From: Datnioides undecimradiatus
Taxonomy: Eukaryota > Chordata > Actinopteri > Lobotiformes > Datnioididae
Length of the DNA: 64,000 nucleotides
Direction of reading: 5' to 3'
NCBI GenBank assembly: GCA_008933995.1
Contig: WARS01000016.1
Location: forward strand, 13,639,348 to 13,703,347
In this document: positions 1 through 12,467 of the stretch, in pieces
Numbering within the stretch: the stretch's first letter is position 1
Layout of the letters: each line of letters opens with the position of its first letter
The notes under the pieces: model-generated
Databases searched by the model: none
The model's input: only the letters and a program-made list of their open reading frames with translations
What the model was told of the DNA's origin: nothing
Made by a program: the position numbers and the translations under genes

Positions 1-334
1 TTAAGTACAGGCTTCTGCTCTTTTCATGAGCACTCTCTTCTCTTTTGAAGCTGGTATTTGAAAGTACTGTTGCTTCTTTCTGTCATCACACCTAAACCAC
101 ATCTGCATCAGCCAATGGTTCCTCAAATGACACTGATTGTGCCATTTTGAAAGAAGGTAGCTCTGCCACAGACGCATTAACATGAATTTTCATGTAATCT
201 CATGCATTTGCAAATCCAACTACCTCACAAGGTAACATAAATTATTGAAATACCTGGTTTAAACATTGGTTTCTCCTTGGGTAAGCATGTTTACATTCTG
301 GACAACAGAGACAGAATCATAGAGCAGTAGGATT

Positions 335-499
335 ACATATCGTCACCCTCTTAAAATAATGGCCTAAGTCATATTTTCAGGGTTTTTCAAAAAACAGAAA
401 AAACTGAACAAAATATAGAGTATGTGATATTTATTCATCAAAAACCTTTTTTGTCAAAAAATGACTCAGGCCATTATTTTAAGAAGGTGTCAATATGAT
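335..499. repeat. Palindromic MITE-like element
   Basis: The left arm (335..372) reads as the reverse complement of the right arm (461..499) with only a few mismatches. The core is the match between CTTAAAATAATGGCCTAAGTC and its inverted partner, which has a G in place of one A. The complementarity continues weakly inward through the T/A-rich flanks, so the unit can fold into one long hairpin of about 165 bp. There is no coding capacity. The structure fits a short non-autonomous DNA transposon; I could not define a target-site duplication, so the superfamily is left open. Confidence 0.6.
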
Positions 500-774
500 G
501 TCAGCACAAACAAAAAGCTGTCTATTTACTGCTAACATGGTAACCAGAACATGTTTGCCAGGTCAATAATCAGATCAATAATTAATTTGTTTTGTGATAT
601 TTTATGCAGATGGCAAAACAAAAACAATACAATAAAATTTAGGTTCTTAATTGTTTAGAGTTACTGATAAGTCAAGTCAAGGCATAATCTATAACCTCTT
701 AACATTTCTCTGTTTCTTACATCCTCGTCTTCTCTCTCCTCATCTTCCAGGCTGTGAGCTGCAAATGGATCACA

Positions 775-1325
775 GTGCACCATCTTGAGGGATGTCTCGA
801 TTCATAAAATGAATCCCAGGTAAAGAGGAGGCTTGCTGGAGGAGCTGTGAGTGATGAAGCACAAGTGTTTCTTTTTCAGAAGTCTTTTCAGCACCAAGTG
901 AAAAACAGCTCCAATATACAAGCCATGGTGGAATCAGGACTCTACATAGTTTGCATAGATAGACACTGGACATGTGTGTGTTAAATTTAAAATGACAATT
1001 TTCTGACATCCATACATTATTGTTACATTATGTCATGTACTAGGTGAATTCAATGTATGAATATGAGTTAAGATATAAATTGTGATGCTCATCTGACAGT
1101 TATCATAAACTACAGTTGCAGACTAAAGTAGATTAATGGACAGATGATACAGCTGTGCCACAAGCCATATTTAACCGATGTTCCTTTGAGATGACAGCTC
1201 TGAAGCACGAATGTCACATTTTATTAAATACCTGTTGCCTCGACTCTCTCTGTGTTTCCTCTTTGCCTCCTCTGCTCGCATCTCAAGTGGTAGGGGCCGA
1301 GACACAAGGAAAGGAGACAAGGAAG
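775..1325 (+). repeat. Old dispersed repeat, copy A
   Basis: This segment shares a series of colinear landmarks with 47807..48240, on the same strand. Examples are GCACCATCTTGAGGGATGTC (777) against GCACCATCTTGAAGATGTC (47809), CTGACATCCATA (1003) against CTGACGTCCATA (47945), ATCATAAACTACAG (1105), GATGTTCCTTT (about 1178), TTATTAAATACCTGTTGCCT (about 1220) and AGGATGTACAAACTGA (about 1330). Spacings differ by indels. No reading frame is shared. I read it as two old copies of an interspersed family I cannot name. Confidence 0.5.
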
Positions 1326-1773
1326 GGAATCAGGATGTACAAACTGAGGATTGTGAGCAGGGGCCTGTGTAACATGCATAGACTGTAATTTAGCCAGCAA
1401 GAAAAGACATCTTGATTCAACAATTGTAATACAAAGGAAGAATAAACTCTACTAAGACATCTCTCTCCTTCATTGTCTCTCAGTTTAGTCTGCCCCTCTC
1501 TGTGCTAGCAGGTAAGAGCCACAGCAGGGATCTTGACCTTGTGATGTCCTCAGCTCAGACAGATCCAGCAGGCCTGTCTTGTGTCTTGCCATATGTGCAC
1601 TATGTGGTTGCACAGGGCCCTAGAAGCCACCAGGGGGGCTCCAATCTGCCATTCCAGTCATTCTCTCTTCTTGAACAGCCTTTGATTAATTTAAATGTTA
1701 AATGCATCACCCTGGATAACCATGTGTGACTTTCTGTGGAGATAATCATTTCAATGGTTGGCAGTTTACGTTT

Positions 1774-1980
1774 CACATTCAGTTTCACCATCCATACAGA
1801 TCCATACCAGCTCCATAAATCTCATGCAAAATGTCATTACCCTCCACCACCATGCAATAACCTATGAAATTATGCACATTTGTGAAATCATGAAAGATAT
1901 TTGTGCAGAAGATCGACTGGAAATAAAATTAATCTCACCCGTTTTTGTGAATTAATCAAATTATTTCATTTCATGACTTG
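1774..1980 (+). repeat. 207-bp duplicated block, copy 1
   Basis: These 207 bases match 4819..5025 in the same orientation without any gap. I count 10 substitutions, so about 95% identity. Similarity stops abruptly at both ends. No terminal repeats, poly(A) tail or conserved frame is visible. It could be a recent local duplication or two insertions of one short element. Confidence 0.8.
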
Positions 1981-4818
1981 TCTGTTTCTGTTAAGTTGTT
2001 CTTTTTGTTAACAATCTCCTCTGCTTCTTTCCCACTGATCAGACAAGTTTTTTTCGGGTGCACCCCCACAGGCTATTTTTTAAATTTTTGAATGACATGC
2101 TGGCTAACAAGCGAGGCAGGACCATGCTTACTTACTTTGTGTGTATGCATGTATTTGGCAAGCTTTACAATGACTGTTTCTAGGTTTACTGTTATATAAA
2201 CAGCCCCCTGCTCTCTTTCTGTTCACATTCCGAATGTTTATTCTGTGTTAATCCAATAATTTTAGCCAGTGGTGATGCACCGCTGAAAAAAAATCTTGCC
2301 TATTTGAGAGGTTTGTGTCAGAAGTGCAAACAAAAAGTCAGGCAGAAGTGTAATCAGTTCTTACAGAGGGAACTGTAAGAAATAATAATAAATAAGGAAA
2401 TATTTTTTGCAGATTTTGAGATGAGAATACTTTGCTTTGGTAAGTTTTTGGTAAATTCTTGATAGAGGTTTTGTAAGGTTATATCAACACAAATCTGATT
2501 CTGTACATCTCACATTCTGCACTCTTCAGGCAAATGACATGTGACCACAGAGATGCCTGCTCTGAGCCAACACTTTATACAGCCAAAGCTCTTTGCATCC
2601 ACATTTACAAAGCCTACTCCTTGATGTTTTGCTTCAAGGAGCTCTGTCCAAAACGCCTCCCTGGACTCTCTGAGAGAACAGCATGACACAGGCGATATTT
2701 GGATTGACACCAGAACATTCAGACGTCACAACTGTACCAGTTATGTCCTGGTACAGAGCAGTCCTCATGTGATCAGATCTGTGAGTCAGACTGATATGTC
2801 TCTCTTCACATACTCATCCCCCCTATTGTTGTGTTTCTATTGCTACCAGCTATATGTCAGCTGCAGATTTGGAGGGGTCCTATCTTTCATATTTTTACAG
2901 CAGAGCAACGTCTCCTCCTCATGTAACCACACCTGTCCAGCCACTCTCTTCGCCTTTGTTTGGTATTCCTACTAGCATGACTGAATCATGCAAGGTTTCT
3001 GCCCCTGAACCCCTCTTCACAGCATGGGGATATTCAGCAGAATGGCTGTGTTTGTTATTCAGAAGGCTCCAAAGCACATCATGATTTCCAACACTGATAC
3101 AGCCGTTGTTGGGCCAGCTCTGGCAGCTCCAGAGAGAGCAGAGGTGCATTCTGCTTTTTTCCACCGATTTTCCAGCATCTGTATGCTCTCCCCCTTAAGA
3201 TAGGGAGTATTTGGAGATGTTGGAGTCACTTTTCTAGGGAGTTAAGAGTTCTATCTACTGCAAGCCAAGTTGTCTTTTCAGGCTGGTGTGTGGTGAGGGG
3301 CACTGATCCCACACATTACCCTTATTTCACACACATATAGTGAGGCCAAATCAGTCTCAAACAAAACATTGAAACTGTTTTGGCAAATACTTTCCATAGG
3401 AGTTCAGAGAAAGCCAAATCTAATGTAATTCATTGCACCCCAAAGGATTTAAGACATCTTTATGCTTAAGCAGTGCCTGTCTGACTGTCAGAGTGTCTGG
3501 AAGGTGGGGGTGGGGGGTTAGGAGCAGGTTTCCATTATGGTAAAACTGTGTGCACCATCATCCCTATTGTGTCCTTCTTGCCCTTCCGTTTGACTACAGG
3601 CTATTTAATATGTGTTCAAGGTAAAAAGGTAAAAACTCTTTTGCCTTTAGTCTCTAGTTTGTGTCAGACATACCTCTACCTTCAGTCTTGGCTGTTGGTT
3701 GTTGCATGGGAAGTCTAATGACACAGAAGTTGGGAGTCACTGTGGAGCTGAGGTGCACATCGCTGAGATGCATGTCCACTGAATGTGTCTTTTAATTAGT
3801 CTTAGTCTGGTTAGTCTGGTTAAGATGGAGCTGGCGACTTTTGCTGCAGGGCATCAGGAACTAATATGCTGACAAAGTACTGATGACACTAGTACATAGT
3901 ATGTACTGACAAAAACACACAAGCATCATCATGATGCTGATGGATGAATACCGATGGAAGTTTCTATTGAAATATGATCACACTTCTCTTTTGAAGAGGT
4001 GTAAGCCCTTCAATAATGATGCACACTTCACAAAATTCAGTGGTGTTAAAGAAACATTAGGATCCACTAGCCTGTTGGCACTTGACCAAAATGATAATGC
4101 CCTCATTTCAAATCTGCATCTCCTTTTACTGTGTGGCCATGTGGTGGCGCTAACGGCTCAGACTGGAACCATAGTGTGCATTTATTGCGTGTCGAACTTT
4201 TAGAAATAGTCCTTAGCACTGTTTATCTCTTCAATTGTGCTGTTTGTGTGGTGAGGAGTGACACATTAATGGAAACAGATGCTTTCTAGCTTTTATCACA
4301 GCCTGGGATCCAGCTGAAAAAATGCTGATTCATATTGTGCAAACAGCTGCTGATGTACTTCATATATGCTGTGGTTAAATTTGATTTTAAGCCAGCTTTG
4401 TAGTAATAGTAAGGATTTTGTTTCTCAGCAACCATTTTATATGAGGAAATCGCTACTTGGGAATTCTCCTTTGTTTTCTTTCTTTTTTTTTTTTGTTGGG
4501 ACTGTCCGAGAGTCCTTTTAGTCTCGGCTGCTTGTCGGCAGCCAGTCAATAAAGCTGTGGGAGGCTTATGGCTCACTTACCAAATCACAAACTACAGTTC
4601 CTGCAGACACATATAACAACTGTGAAAGAAATGCATTTGAGTTGTCATTTGTAAAAGGGACACGTGGGTGGAAGTGGGTGCATCGGCTTTCATCCCTGTC
4701 ACAAAAACAAAGAACCTAATTATCAGTTTTTTGCAAATAAGGCACAAGACCAAGGCTGTGAATAAGGCCCATCAGACACATTTTATTGTTCCTGCTTTTA
4801 CATACATCCTGCGTTATA
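1981..4818. other. Gene-free stretch
   Basis: No exon-like block, recognisable protein similarity or structured repeat was found here. Open frames are short (under 100 codons), lie on both strands and have no plausible splice borders. There is a T-rich tract near 4482..4494. Confidence 0.5.
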
Positions 4819-5025
4819 CACATTCAGTTTCACCATCCATACAGATCCATACCGGCTCAATACATCTCATGCAAAATGTCATTACCCTCCGCCACCATGC
4901 AATTACCAATGAAATTATGCACATTTGCGAAATCATGAAAGATATTTGTGCAGAAGATTGACTGGAAATAAAATTAATCTCACCCTTTTTTGTGAATTAA
5001 TCAGATTATTTCATTTCATGACTTG
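4819..5025 (+). repeat. 207-bp duplicated block, copy 2
   Basis: Second copy of the block at 1774..1980: same length, same orientation, about 95% identical with no indels. The flanking sequences are unrelated to those of copy 1, so the borders are sharp at CACATTCAG on the left and CATGACTTG on the right. Confidence 0.8.
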
Positions 5026-5626
5026 CTTTGAAGAACAAACAGACTGTCAACGGATTGAGAAAACCAATGACCTCAGATGTAGAGATCCTCATCAGTCTTT
5101 TCCCAGACAAAAATGGCTTAAAACTATGTGCCTACATTCTGTGACACATTAATTCCTTAATGGCAACACTAAGAGAGCCACTATTGTAGACTTTTTTCAT
5201 GCTGGATAAAAAAAGTGGATGATAAAGTAAATAAGGAAGCCCTTCATATCACACTCCACTATGCACACCCGCAAGAAATTAAAATTCATATACGTGTGCT
5301 TGTTAAGTATTCCTGTTGAGCAATTTTCTGTGTGTTGCTCAGTTATCATCTACACAAACCATATACATTCTTTCCACTTGGTACATACAAGATGTAATAA
5401 AATAGTGTGGACTTCTGTGACATTATCAAAATTTGTTAAAACAATATTATTACGGTAGTTTTTAATTAATTTAATCCAGTCTTATCCTGGATATCTCAAT
5501 AATTCATATCTCAAAAACCATTGATAAGCCAGGGGTTTTAAAGCAAAGGGTTTTGGCTTCTAAAACATCAACCCATTATTAGAGATTGTGTATTGACCAT
5601 ACATTACATGATAATAACAATGACAA

Positions 5627-5965
5627 TTAAAGCTGCAAGCAGAGATGATCAGGCCCCCGTGTGCCTTGATATTTAAGGCAACCGCAATCCCATGACCCTT
5701 TACCTACTGGTCAACACTGCTGTAAATTTCACTTAGACACTGAGTTCAGTGCAGCTCCCTGTGTCCACTACGGAGCGTTAGGAAAGACACATTAATTATA
5801 TGTTCAAGTGTATCATGTGTGAACCACACCATGAAAATTTGTTTCAAATCCAATGCTAGTTTTACTCCTTGTTGACTGTGGGTGAAGCATGCCAAAACAG
5901 AGTTAATGTAAACATATACAACACTACAGCTGATCTTTTTTGTTATGGTGTATCTCCATAACATG
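5627..5965. repeat. Probable non-autonomous fish repeat
   Basis: It begins with AATTAAAGCTGCAAGCAG followed by GATCAGGCCC, which resembles the start of a very abundant non-coding repeat that I associate with teleost genomes. The remainder is diverged and has no coding capacity. The right border is a guess from loss of that character after the palindromic TTATGGTGTATCTCCATAAC. Family and boundaries are uncertain. Confidence 0.4.
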
Positions 5966-6109
5966 CTCCTGGTCCAGGTTTCAAATTTTTATCTGAATTT
6001 TCAGAATTTTTAATCAGCTTAAGTATTTAAAACACATAAAGTAATTATCTTAGGTGATGGTAAAATTCATGTGGATGTTTTTAGAGATAGCTTAGTTCTG
6101 TGTTTATGT

Positions 6110-7940
6110 CATTATTAGATGCAATTGGCACTCCACTAATCTGAAATAATCCCACCTAGTCTACCAGTCTTAAAATATATAGGAAAGCCCTACATAATGC
6201 CAGAGCAGCTTATTACTCATTATTAATAGAGAAAAATAAACACAACTCCAGATTTTTTCAGCGTCATTAGAGTCATTGCTCTATCGAATCATGTTTTCCT
6301 ACAGACCTCAGTAGTAAAGACATCACAAACTCCTTAAATGGCACAATTATAAAAACTAGGAACAAATTTCATCACCCTCTGCCCTTGAGAGGTAAAACAC
6401 CAACTTATTTTAACAACAACTTATTTTGGGTTGTTGGTTTAGATGATTCCTTCATCTATAACTTTCAGTTATTTAACTTGTTAAATAAAGCAAATAGCAG
6501 AGAAGCTGAAATCCAGCTGATCATGCCTTAACAGGAACAGAGACAGCACTGGTTAAAGTTAGGGACAAAAGACTGTCTTTGTGCTTGTCTTGTTAGATCT
6601 TAGTGCTGCATTTGAGCCTCTTGAGTATCACATCCTACTACAGGGACTGAAACATTTAATTGACATTAGAGAAATTGTACTAAGCTGGTTCGAGTCCTAT
6701 TTATTAGATAGATCCCCGTTTGTATATGTCAATAACAAATTCTCCATGCACACAAATGTTGGTCACAGAGTTACACAAGGTTCTACTAGGCAATATTATT
6801 GGAAATCATTCAATAAGCTTCCACTGTTACGCAGATGATACAATTATACCCTATCGATCAAGCCAGATGAAACCAATCAGTTGGCTAAACTTCAAGCTTT
6901 CCTTAAGAATATAAATACTTCTGCTTAACTCCTACAAAAGGCATCGGTCTGGCCTCCTGCACCGCTGTCAGGAATCTCTGTGTTATTCCTGATCAGGATC
7001 TGTCCTTTAAATAAAACAAATGTCTAAAACTGCCTTTTCCCCTATGTAGAATTGCAAAAATCAGAAACATCTCGTTTCAAAATGATGCAGAAAAACTAGT
7101 TAATGCTTTTTTTTTTTTTAACCTCAAGGCTGGTTAACTGCAACTTCTTGTTAATAGGCTTATCACGTAAATTCTCAAAAGACCCTCCAGCTGATCCAGA
7201 ATGCTGCAGTACATGTACTGACAAGCCCTAGGAAAAGAGAACATATCTCTCTTAATTATGCTTCTCTATTCTCACTCCCTATAAAATCAAACAGAATTGA
7301 ACAGTCTTTTTACTTACAAGGCACCATCTTATCTTAGAGAACTCATGGTACCCTATTACCTGTGCTCCCAGAATGCAGAGTTAATTGAGTTGCCAAAAGT
7401 AGAATTGGAGGCAGAGTCTTCAGCTACCAAGCTCCTCTCCTGTGGAACCAAATCCCAGTCTGGGTTCTGGGTGTGGAGACCCTCTCATTGTTTAACATTA
7501 GTCTTAAAACCTTCCTCTTTTAGCTTATAGCAAGGCAAGCCCTAAACCATCCCTTAGTTATGCTACTAAGGGCCTAGACAGCCAGGAGAATCCCATGATG
7601 ACGTGAGCCCCCCTTTCCTCCTCTCCCTCTCTATCCGCTTACACCCTTATCCCTTTAATGTTTATTATCAAGCCCAGCATCTCCTCCCTCGCAAAAGTTT
7701 TGTGCTTTCTCATTTATGCTGCTTCCTGTCTTCCAGTGTTCTTAATCTTAATCTATCTGCTGGTATTCTGAGATGTAGAGTCTGCTCAAGGTTTCTTCAT
7801 GTTAAATGGAAGTTTTTCTTGCTGCTGTTGCCAAGTGCCTGCTCATGGCGAGAACTGTTGGGTGTGTGAACCTGCTCTATATGTAAAGTGCCTCTGTTGT
7901 GATTTAGCACAATACAAATAAATTAAATTGAAATGAATTT
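6110..7940 (+). mobile_element. Degenerate L2-clade LINE
   Basis: This is the 3' part of a non-LTR retrotransposon in sense orientation, broken by stops and frameshifts. In order one can read: a stretch resembling the region before the polymerase (near 6190..6270, KALHNARAAYYSSLIEK); the start of the reverse transcriptase (6590..6610, LVLLDLSAAFE); the block FESYLLDRSPFVYVNN (about 6690..6735); the catalytic box as YADD within HCYADDTIIPY (near 6826..6858); the block near 7070 (IAKIRNIS); and the C-terminal part AFL-type YKAPSYLRELMVPYY (about 7310..7360). The 3' UTR carries CTCAAGGTTTCTTCATGTTA and CCAAGTGCCTGCTCATGG and ends with ATACAAATAAATTAAATTGA, the usual tail of fish L2/Maui-like elements. 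It is 5'-truncated and inactive. Confidence 0.85.
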
Positions 7941-8329
7941 TCTCCTCAAATCACATTTTATTACTGACCTGTTTGTAACAGTCCTGTTTAGTGGATGGTT
8001 TTTCAAAGGTGATTTTACACACACACAAAAAAAATAATTATCAAGCTTGATGAATGTTTATTTTGCCGCCAAAATTCAATCATCAGTACGATTAAACAAC
8101 AGAAAGGACCCCTGCCTCACTGTTTTACCTCATGTTCAATCCATGCAGACTTGAGGAATAGCAGCATAACTGCTCTGCTCAGCTCACTGTACAGAGTGCA
8201 TTTAACACTGTAGTGTCACCATTCAATACATCTTTCTTTTGCTTTTTCATTTCATCCAGTTACTTGTCATAGTTGACCAGTGTCATATCATTGTGGGGGA
8301 AGTTGCTGGTCTGTCCGTTGCACCAGCTG

Positions 8330-8632
8330 ACATCAAAGCCATGGTATTTTTGCACTGACTGTCTACTGTCTACCTGTCCTTTATTGCTGCACTTTATGTA
8401 GGTGATTTCTTTTGTTCTGTGTTGTCATGCCTGTCTTTCTGGTCTTTCTGTCTCTTCTGTCTGTCGCTGCACTTTATGTAGCTGTTTTAACTTACTTAGT
8501 TTAGTTTCTCTGTCCTATATGTAGCACCATTTAGCATCCCGGAGGAATGTTTTTTCTTTGCACTATGTACTGCAAGTACTCGTTATAACAATAAAAAGCT
8601 CCTTGATCCTTGATCAGGCATTACATAGGAAC
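8330..8632 (+). mobile_element. Non-LTR retrotransposon 3' tail
   Basis: The segment contains the phrase TGCACTTTATGTAG twice, then GGAGGAATGTTTTTT, GCACTATGTACTGCAAGTAC and a terminal AACAATAAAAAGC followed by CTTGAT repeats. This sequence of phrases is characteristic of the 3' UTR of a fish LINE family that ends in short CTTGA-type repeats. Only the tail is present; no reverse transcriptase is seen upstream. Family not assigned. Confidence 0.55.
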
Positions 8633-8697
8633 TGAATGATCTCTCCACACTTGAGGGTCAGCTCGCCATCATCAGCGCCTTGTGATGTGGACCCTAC

Positions 8698-8713
8698 AAA
8701 AAAAAAAAAAAAG
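8698..8713. repeat. Poly(A) tract
   Basis: A run of about 15 A within CTAC(A)nGATCAGG, shortly after the retrotransposon tail. It may be part of that insertion or a separate decayed tail. Confidence 0.6.
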
Positions 8714-11700
8714 ATCAGGGAAAGGGACAAGAGTTATAGTAGTTTTTAATTTATTTAACCTTAGGTTAATTACTTACATAAATTCATGATTTTTTTAAAA
8801 TGCCACAAGCTTTTGTGGCACTGGTTAAACTGTTATATGGGCTAAAACTCATGAAGAAATGAGTTGCACTGTAAAATTACTTCAAATTTAATAACAGTAT
8901 GATTGAAAGATGATTGTCTAATCTCTCCAGGGTATGGGAGGATCACTATCACAATGTATTTTAACAATTCCTCTGTCCCAACAATTTACATTTAAATATG
9001 ACATGGTATTATGTTCCTGTCAGTAGTAATGTCATAATGGAATTCTCAAAGGTTGGGACTAGTGGAAGCTTAGATATAAGTCAACCGTGAAACAGCATTG
9101 CATCCACGAGCAGACTTCTGATTAGGGAAGGACCAAGCTGTGCACAAAAGCACCATCCCAGGAGACTTCTCAATCAGTGTTTGAAAGGCAAAACTTGCCT
9201 TGGTTGGGAGCAAAATCTTTAAGAGTCTGGACTGAAAAACGCTAGAGGTAAACTTCGTCTGGTGGTTAAAAAAAAAGAAGAAAAAAGAAGGTGGACATTT
9301 TAAAATTAAAAAGGGCTTTATCTGGGTTAAAAAATAACATTCAAGCTTAACTGAGAGAATTGTTTAAGTTCAAACTTGCAGTTGCTTAAGTGAATGTGAA
9401 TTAAGTCAGTTGCCAACATGTGCAGACCTACATAAAGATATAAAAAGTCTGGAAACCTTCATAAAAAGTTTTTTAAATGTAAAGATAAAGGCGTGATTTT
9501 GAATGATTGTTTAACACAGATAGATCTTCCATTATGAAAGTGTGTTCAAACGTGCAGTGTTCATGATAAATGCTTTTATAAGATAATATTAAATATGAAA
9601 CAAGGCTGACATTTCCAGGGTTATTTCTATCCTAACATTTACAAATCTGCAATTTAATAAGGAGTGTGTACGTTAAGAATTTATTATTGAGCTCAGAAAA
9701 TGAAGTTAGCTAAATAACCACACCTAAAATTCCACTTAGTATCTTTTCTGGAGCTTGCAATTGTGTCACATTATCTTCTGTCACCAGTTGTTACTGAATT
9801 CACTACATTTTCATGGCAACTAGGGATCTGCTGACAAACGTCATCTGCTGTTCCACAGCAGCTACTAAATAGACCTTGTTGAAAGACGGTGTATGTGTTT
9901 TACTGTGAACCTTTCTATGCATGCCTGTGTCCCCATGTTTTTTTGAGTGCGCACGTTTATGCCCTGGATGTGTGATTTCTTGCTGCATGTCCTCCATGTT
10001 ACAGAGACTTGCAGGCTCGCTGCAGGACACAGAGGAGGTATGGTGATGATATTCTACATGCTTGTTCAATGAACTGAACTTTTCCACCTAGAGGAAATAT
10101 GTTTTATAATATAATAATAATGCTGAACATTATTGCCATACCTGGGGGAATGAAAACATGGAAAAAAATGGCATTTTCGAAAAGCTGGAAGAGTTTGTTG
10201 GTAAAAAGTACCAAGTACCAATTGCAGAGTACCAAGTGATTCATCAACAGAGCTTTTTTTGTTTGCTAATCTGAAAGAAAAGGGAAAAAGGCTGCAGACG
10301 GGATGTTGCAGATTTTCAGATTTAACATGAGTCTTTGGGTAAATCAGAAGAGAAATAGAATGACAGTGTAACCTTATAGACAATATACATAACCAATATA
10401 GACATTCGACAGCAGGAAAATGCTGAATTAGGAACCTGTGACACATTTTTCTATATTTTATCATCTAATCAACATATTCCTGTCCTATGATATTTCAATC
10501 TAGGTTTAATGAATCCTCTTTGTACCCCCCCCAAAATATTTATCTGTGCCACTTCATAATCTAATTTTCAAGAGTTTCCTGAGTGCATTCACAAATATCC
10601 ATTAAGCAAAAGCCAGGAAATTAATTTCCACAGCTTCCAAACAAAAAGAAGGCAACAATAAAGCAAATGGATACAATAAATAGACAAAAAAAACTATTCA
10701 ATGTAATTAAAGACTGTCAGTTAAAGTAGGACCATTAAAAAAACAGGGGGCATCTTCTCAAACTCACGCTGTGCTACAAAGGAGAAGGTGGAAATAAGGC
10801 CCTGGCAGTTGACGTGTTTCATCGAGTTACATCATAAGTGACAGTGAGACCCAGTGAGGTCAGAGCTCAAATCAAATGTCCTTTTCATATTCTGTCATCA
10901 CACACACATGCAGGAGAAAGTGACATGACTTGACTTAACGTTGAAAGATCATTGATGAAGCTGTCAGATGGACAGATGACAGGTGAAGTTTTCACAAAAA
11001 AGTCACCTTGGACAAGTCAGGCGAGTCAAAGAAAACAACAGTGCCTTAATATAACAATCTACGCAGGAGATATTAATATGCAGTGACTCATCCATACTGA
11101 ATTAGTTGTTTTTAACATGCATCTTTCTTTTTTCAATATCTATATTGTAACCGATAAAACACTAATGCAGAATAAACATACATCCACACTTTCCTGTTAG
11201 ATATACTGGATTTTCACCTTATTTGCTGCTTGCATTATTTACAACTACAGTGGCGTAAACAAGAAGAAACAGTGTCTGGCTGGACATTTTACAGACACAC
11301 AATGTTTTCACAGTGTTCCCAGTGTGAATCAGTGGAAGACCTTTGTTGAATGTCATTTCTCTTCTCTCTCAAATAAAAGACATAAAACGTTTTGCAAAAC
11401 TGAAATAAATGTAGAGCTTAAGCTGATGCGACAACACCTTTAGTGTTGTTGCACTTCCTAAAGGTAAATTTTGGACCATTGACTATGATGGTGAGCCATT
11501 TGTTACACAGTGAAGAGGAAAAGGAAAACGGTATATTGTAGCAAAGATGCTGTGATAAAGTTTAATGTTATCTGCAAGGACTTGCTAAGTGTGCATACAG
11601 TTCATTTCTCATTCTGACAACAAGCCAAGGGCCCTATGTCATATTTCACTACTATGTATCTATGTTATAGTACATAATTGCAACTCTAAACCCCTTTATA

Positions 11701-12444
11701 TGTTTGCAGACCGGTTACTCTCTCGTTCAGGTTGTTTGTTCAATAACCTCCAGTTTTTTGTCTCAAATAGTCTTGGAGAGAAATGCCTCTACCTGAAAAA
11801 CCTCTAGGGCAGGATGAATCTGGGACTCTGTAATGCCCCTTGTAGAAAATTTGTGATAGTTGGATATATGAATAAAATAAAATTGACCTGAAATACTCCT
11901 TGCTGTATTAATGAGACACCTCCAGGAGACAAAATGAAGTGCATTTACATGCTACCAGCTCATCGACTCAAAAATGATCCAAATGTACCAGGAAATTGGT
12001 CTTCATGCGGCTGACAAAGTGGTGAGTAAATATGATACATCATCCTGAAATACGTGGAATAAAGTTTAGTGAAGGGTCACAGTCTGAGTAATATGTGTTT
12101 CCAAAGGAAAACATGTAAAAGCTGAAACAACTCAAACTCATATTTCGATTTCTATATAGACTGTGCAGAGATTTAGGGTATTGGGATTGGATAATGTTAC
12201 TTCATATACACTTAAAATGAACTCAAACTTTCATTTCACACTTATTCAACTTATCTTTGGTTGCATGATTATAGAGAAGGTTAACCAAATGCCCTTGTTA
12301 GTGGCGCAGCCCTGATTCTCACAATTAGACTTGAAATTAAGTTTAAATTTTAGAAAGTGATGGCTTGAACATTTGTATGCAGGACTGTACCAAAGCTGCA
12401 GAACTGGTGCAAATTACATCACAGATATATAGAAAAAAACATCT
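8714..12444. other. Gene-free stretch
   Basis: AT-rich sequence without recognisable exons. A perfect 20-bp palindrome-like hairpin (TGCCACAA, loop GCTT, TTGTGGCA) sits just before it at 8801..8820. The longest frame (132 codons, - strand, 10066..10464) has no splice context or family resemblance and looks fortuitous. Near 11840..11890 an A-rich phrase ending in ATAAAATTGACCTGAA may be a decayed LINE tail. Confidence 0.5.
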
Positions 12445-12467
12445 CTGTCTGTCTGTCTGTCTGTCTC
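12445..12467. repeat. (TCTG)n microsatellite
   Basis: About five to six copies of a CTGT tetranucleotide. Confidence 0.85.

Noticed and set aside
11840-11900. Possible LINE 3' tail ending in ATAAAATTGACCTGAA
   Set aside because: Too short and diverged to list as an element.
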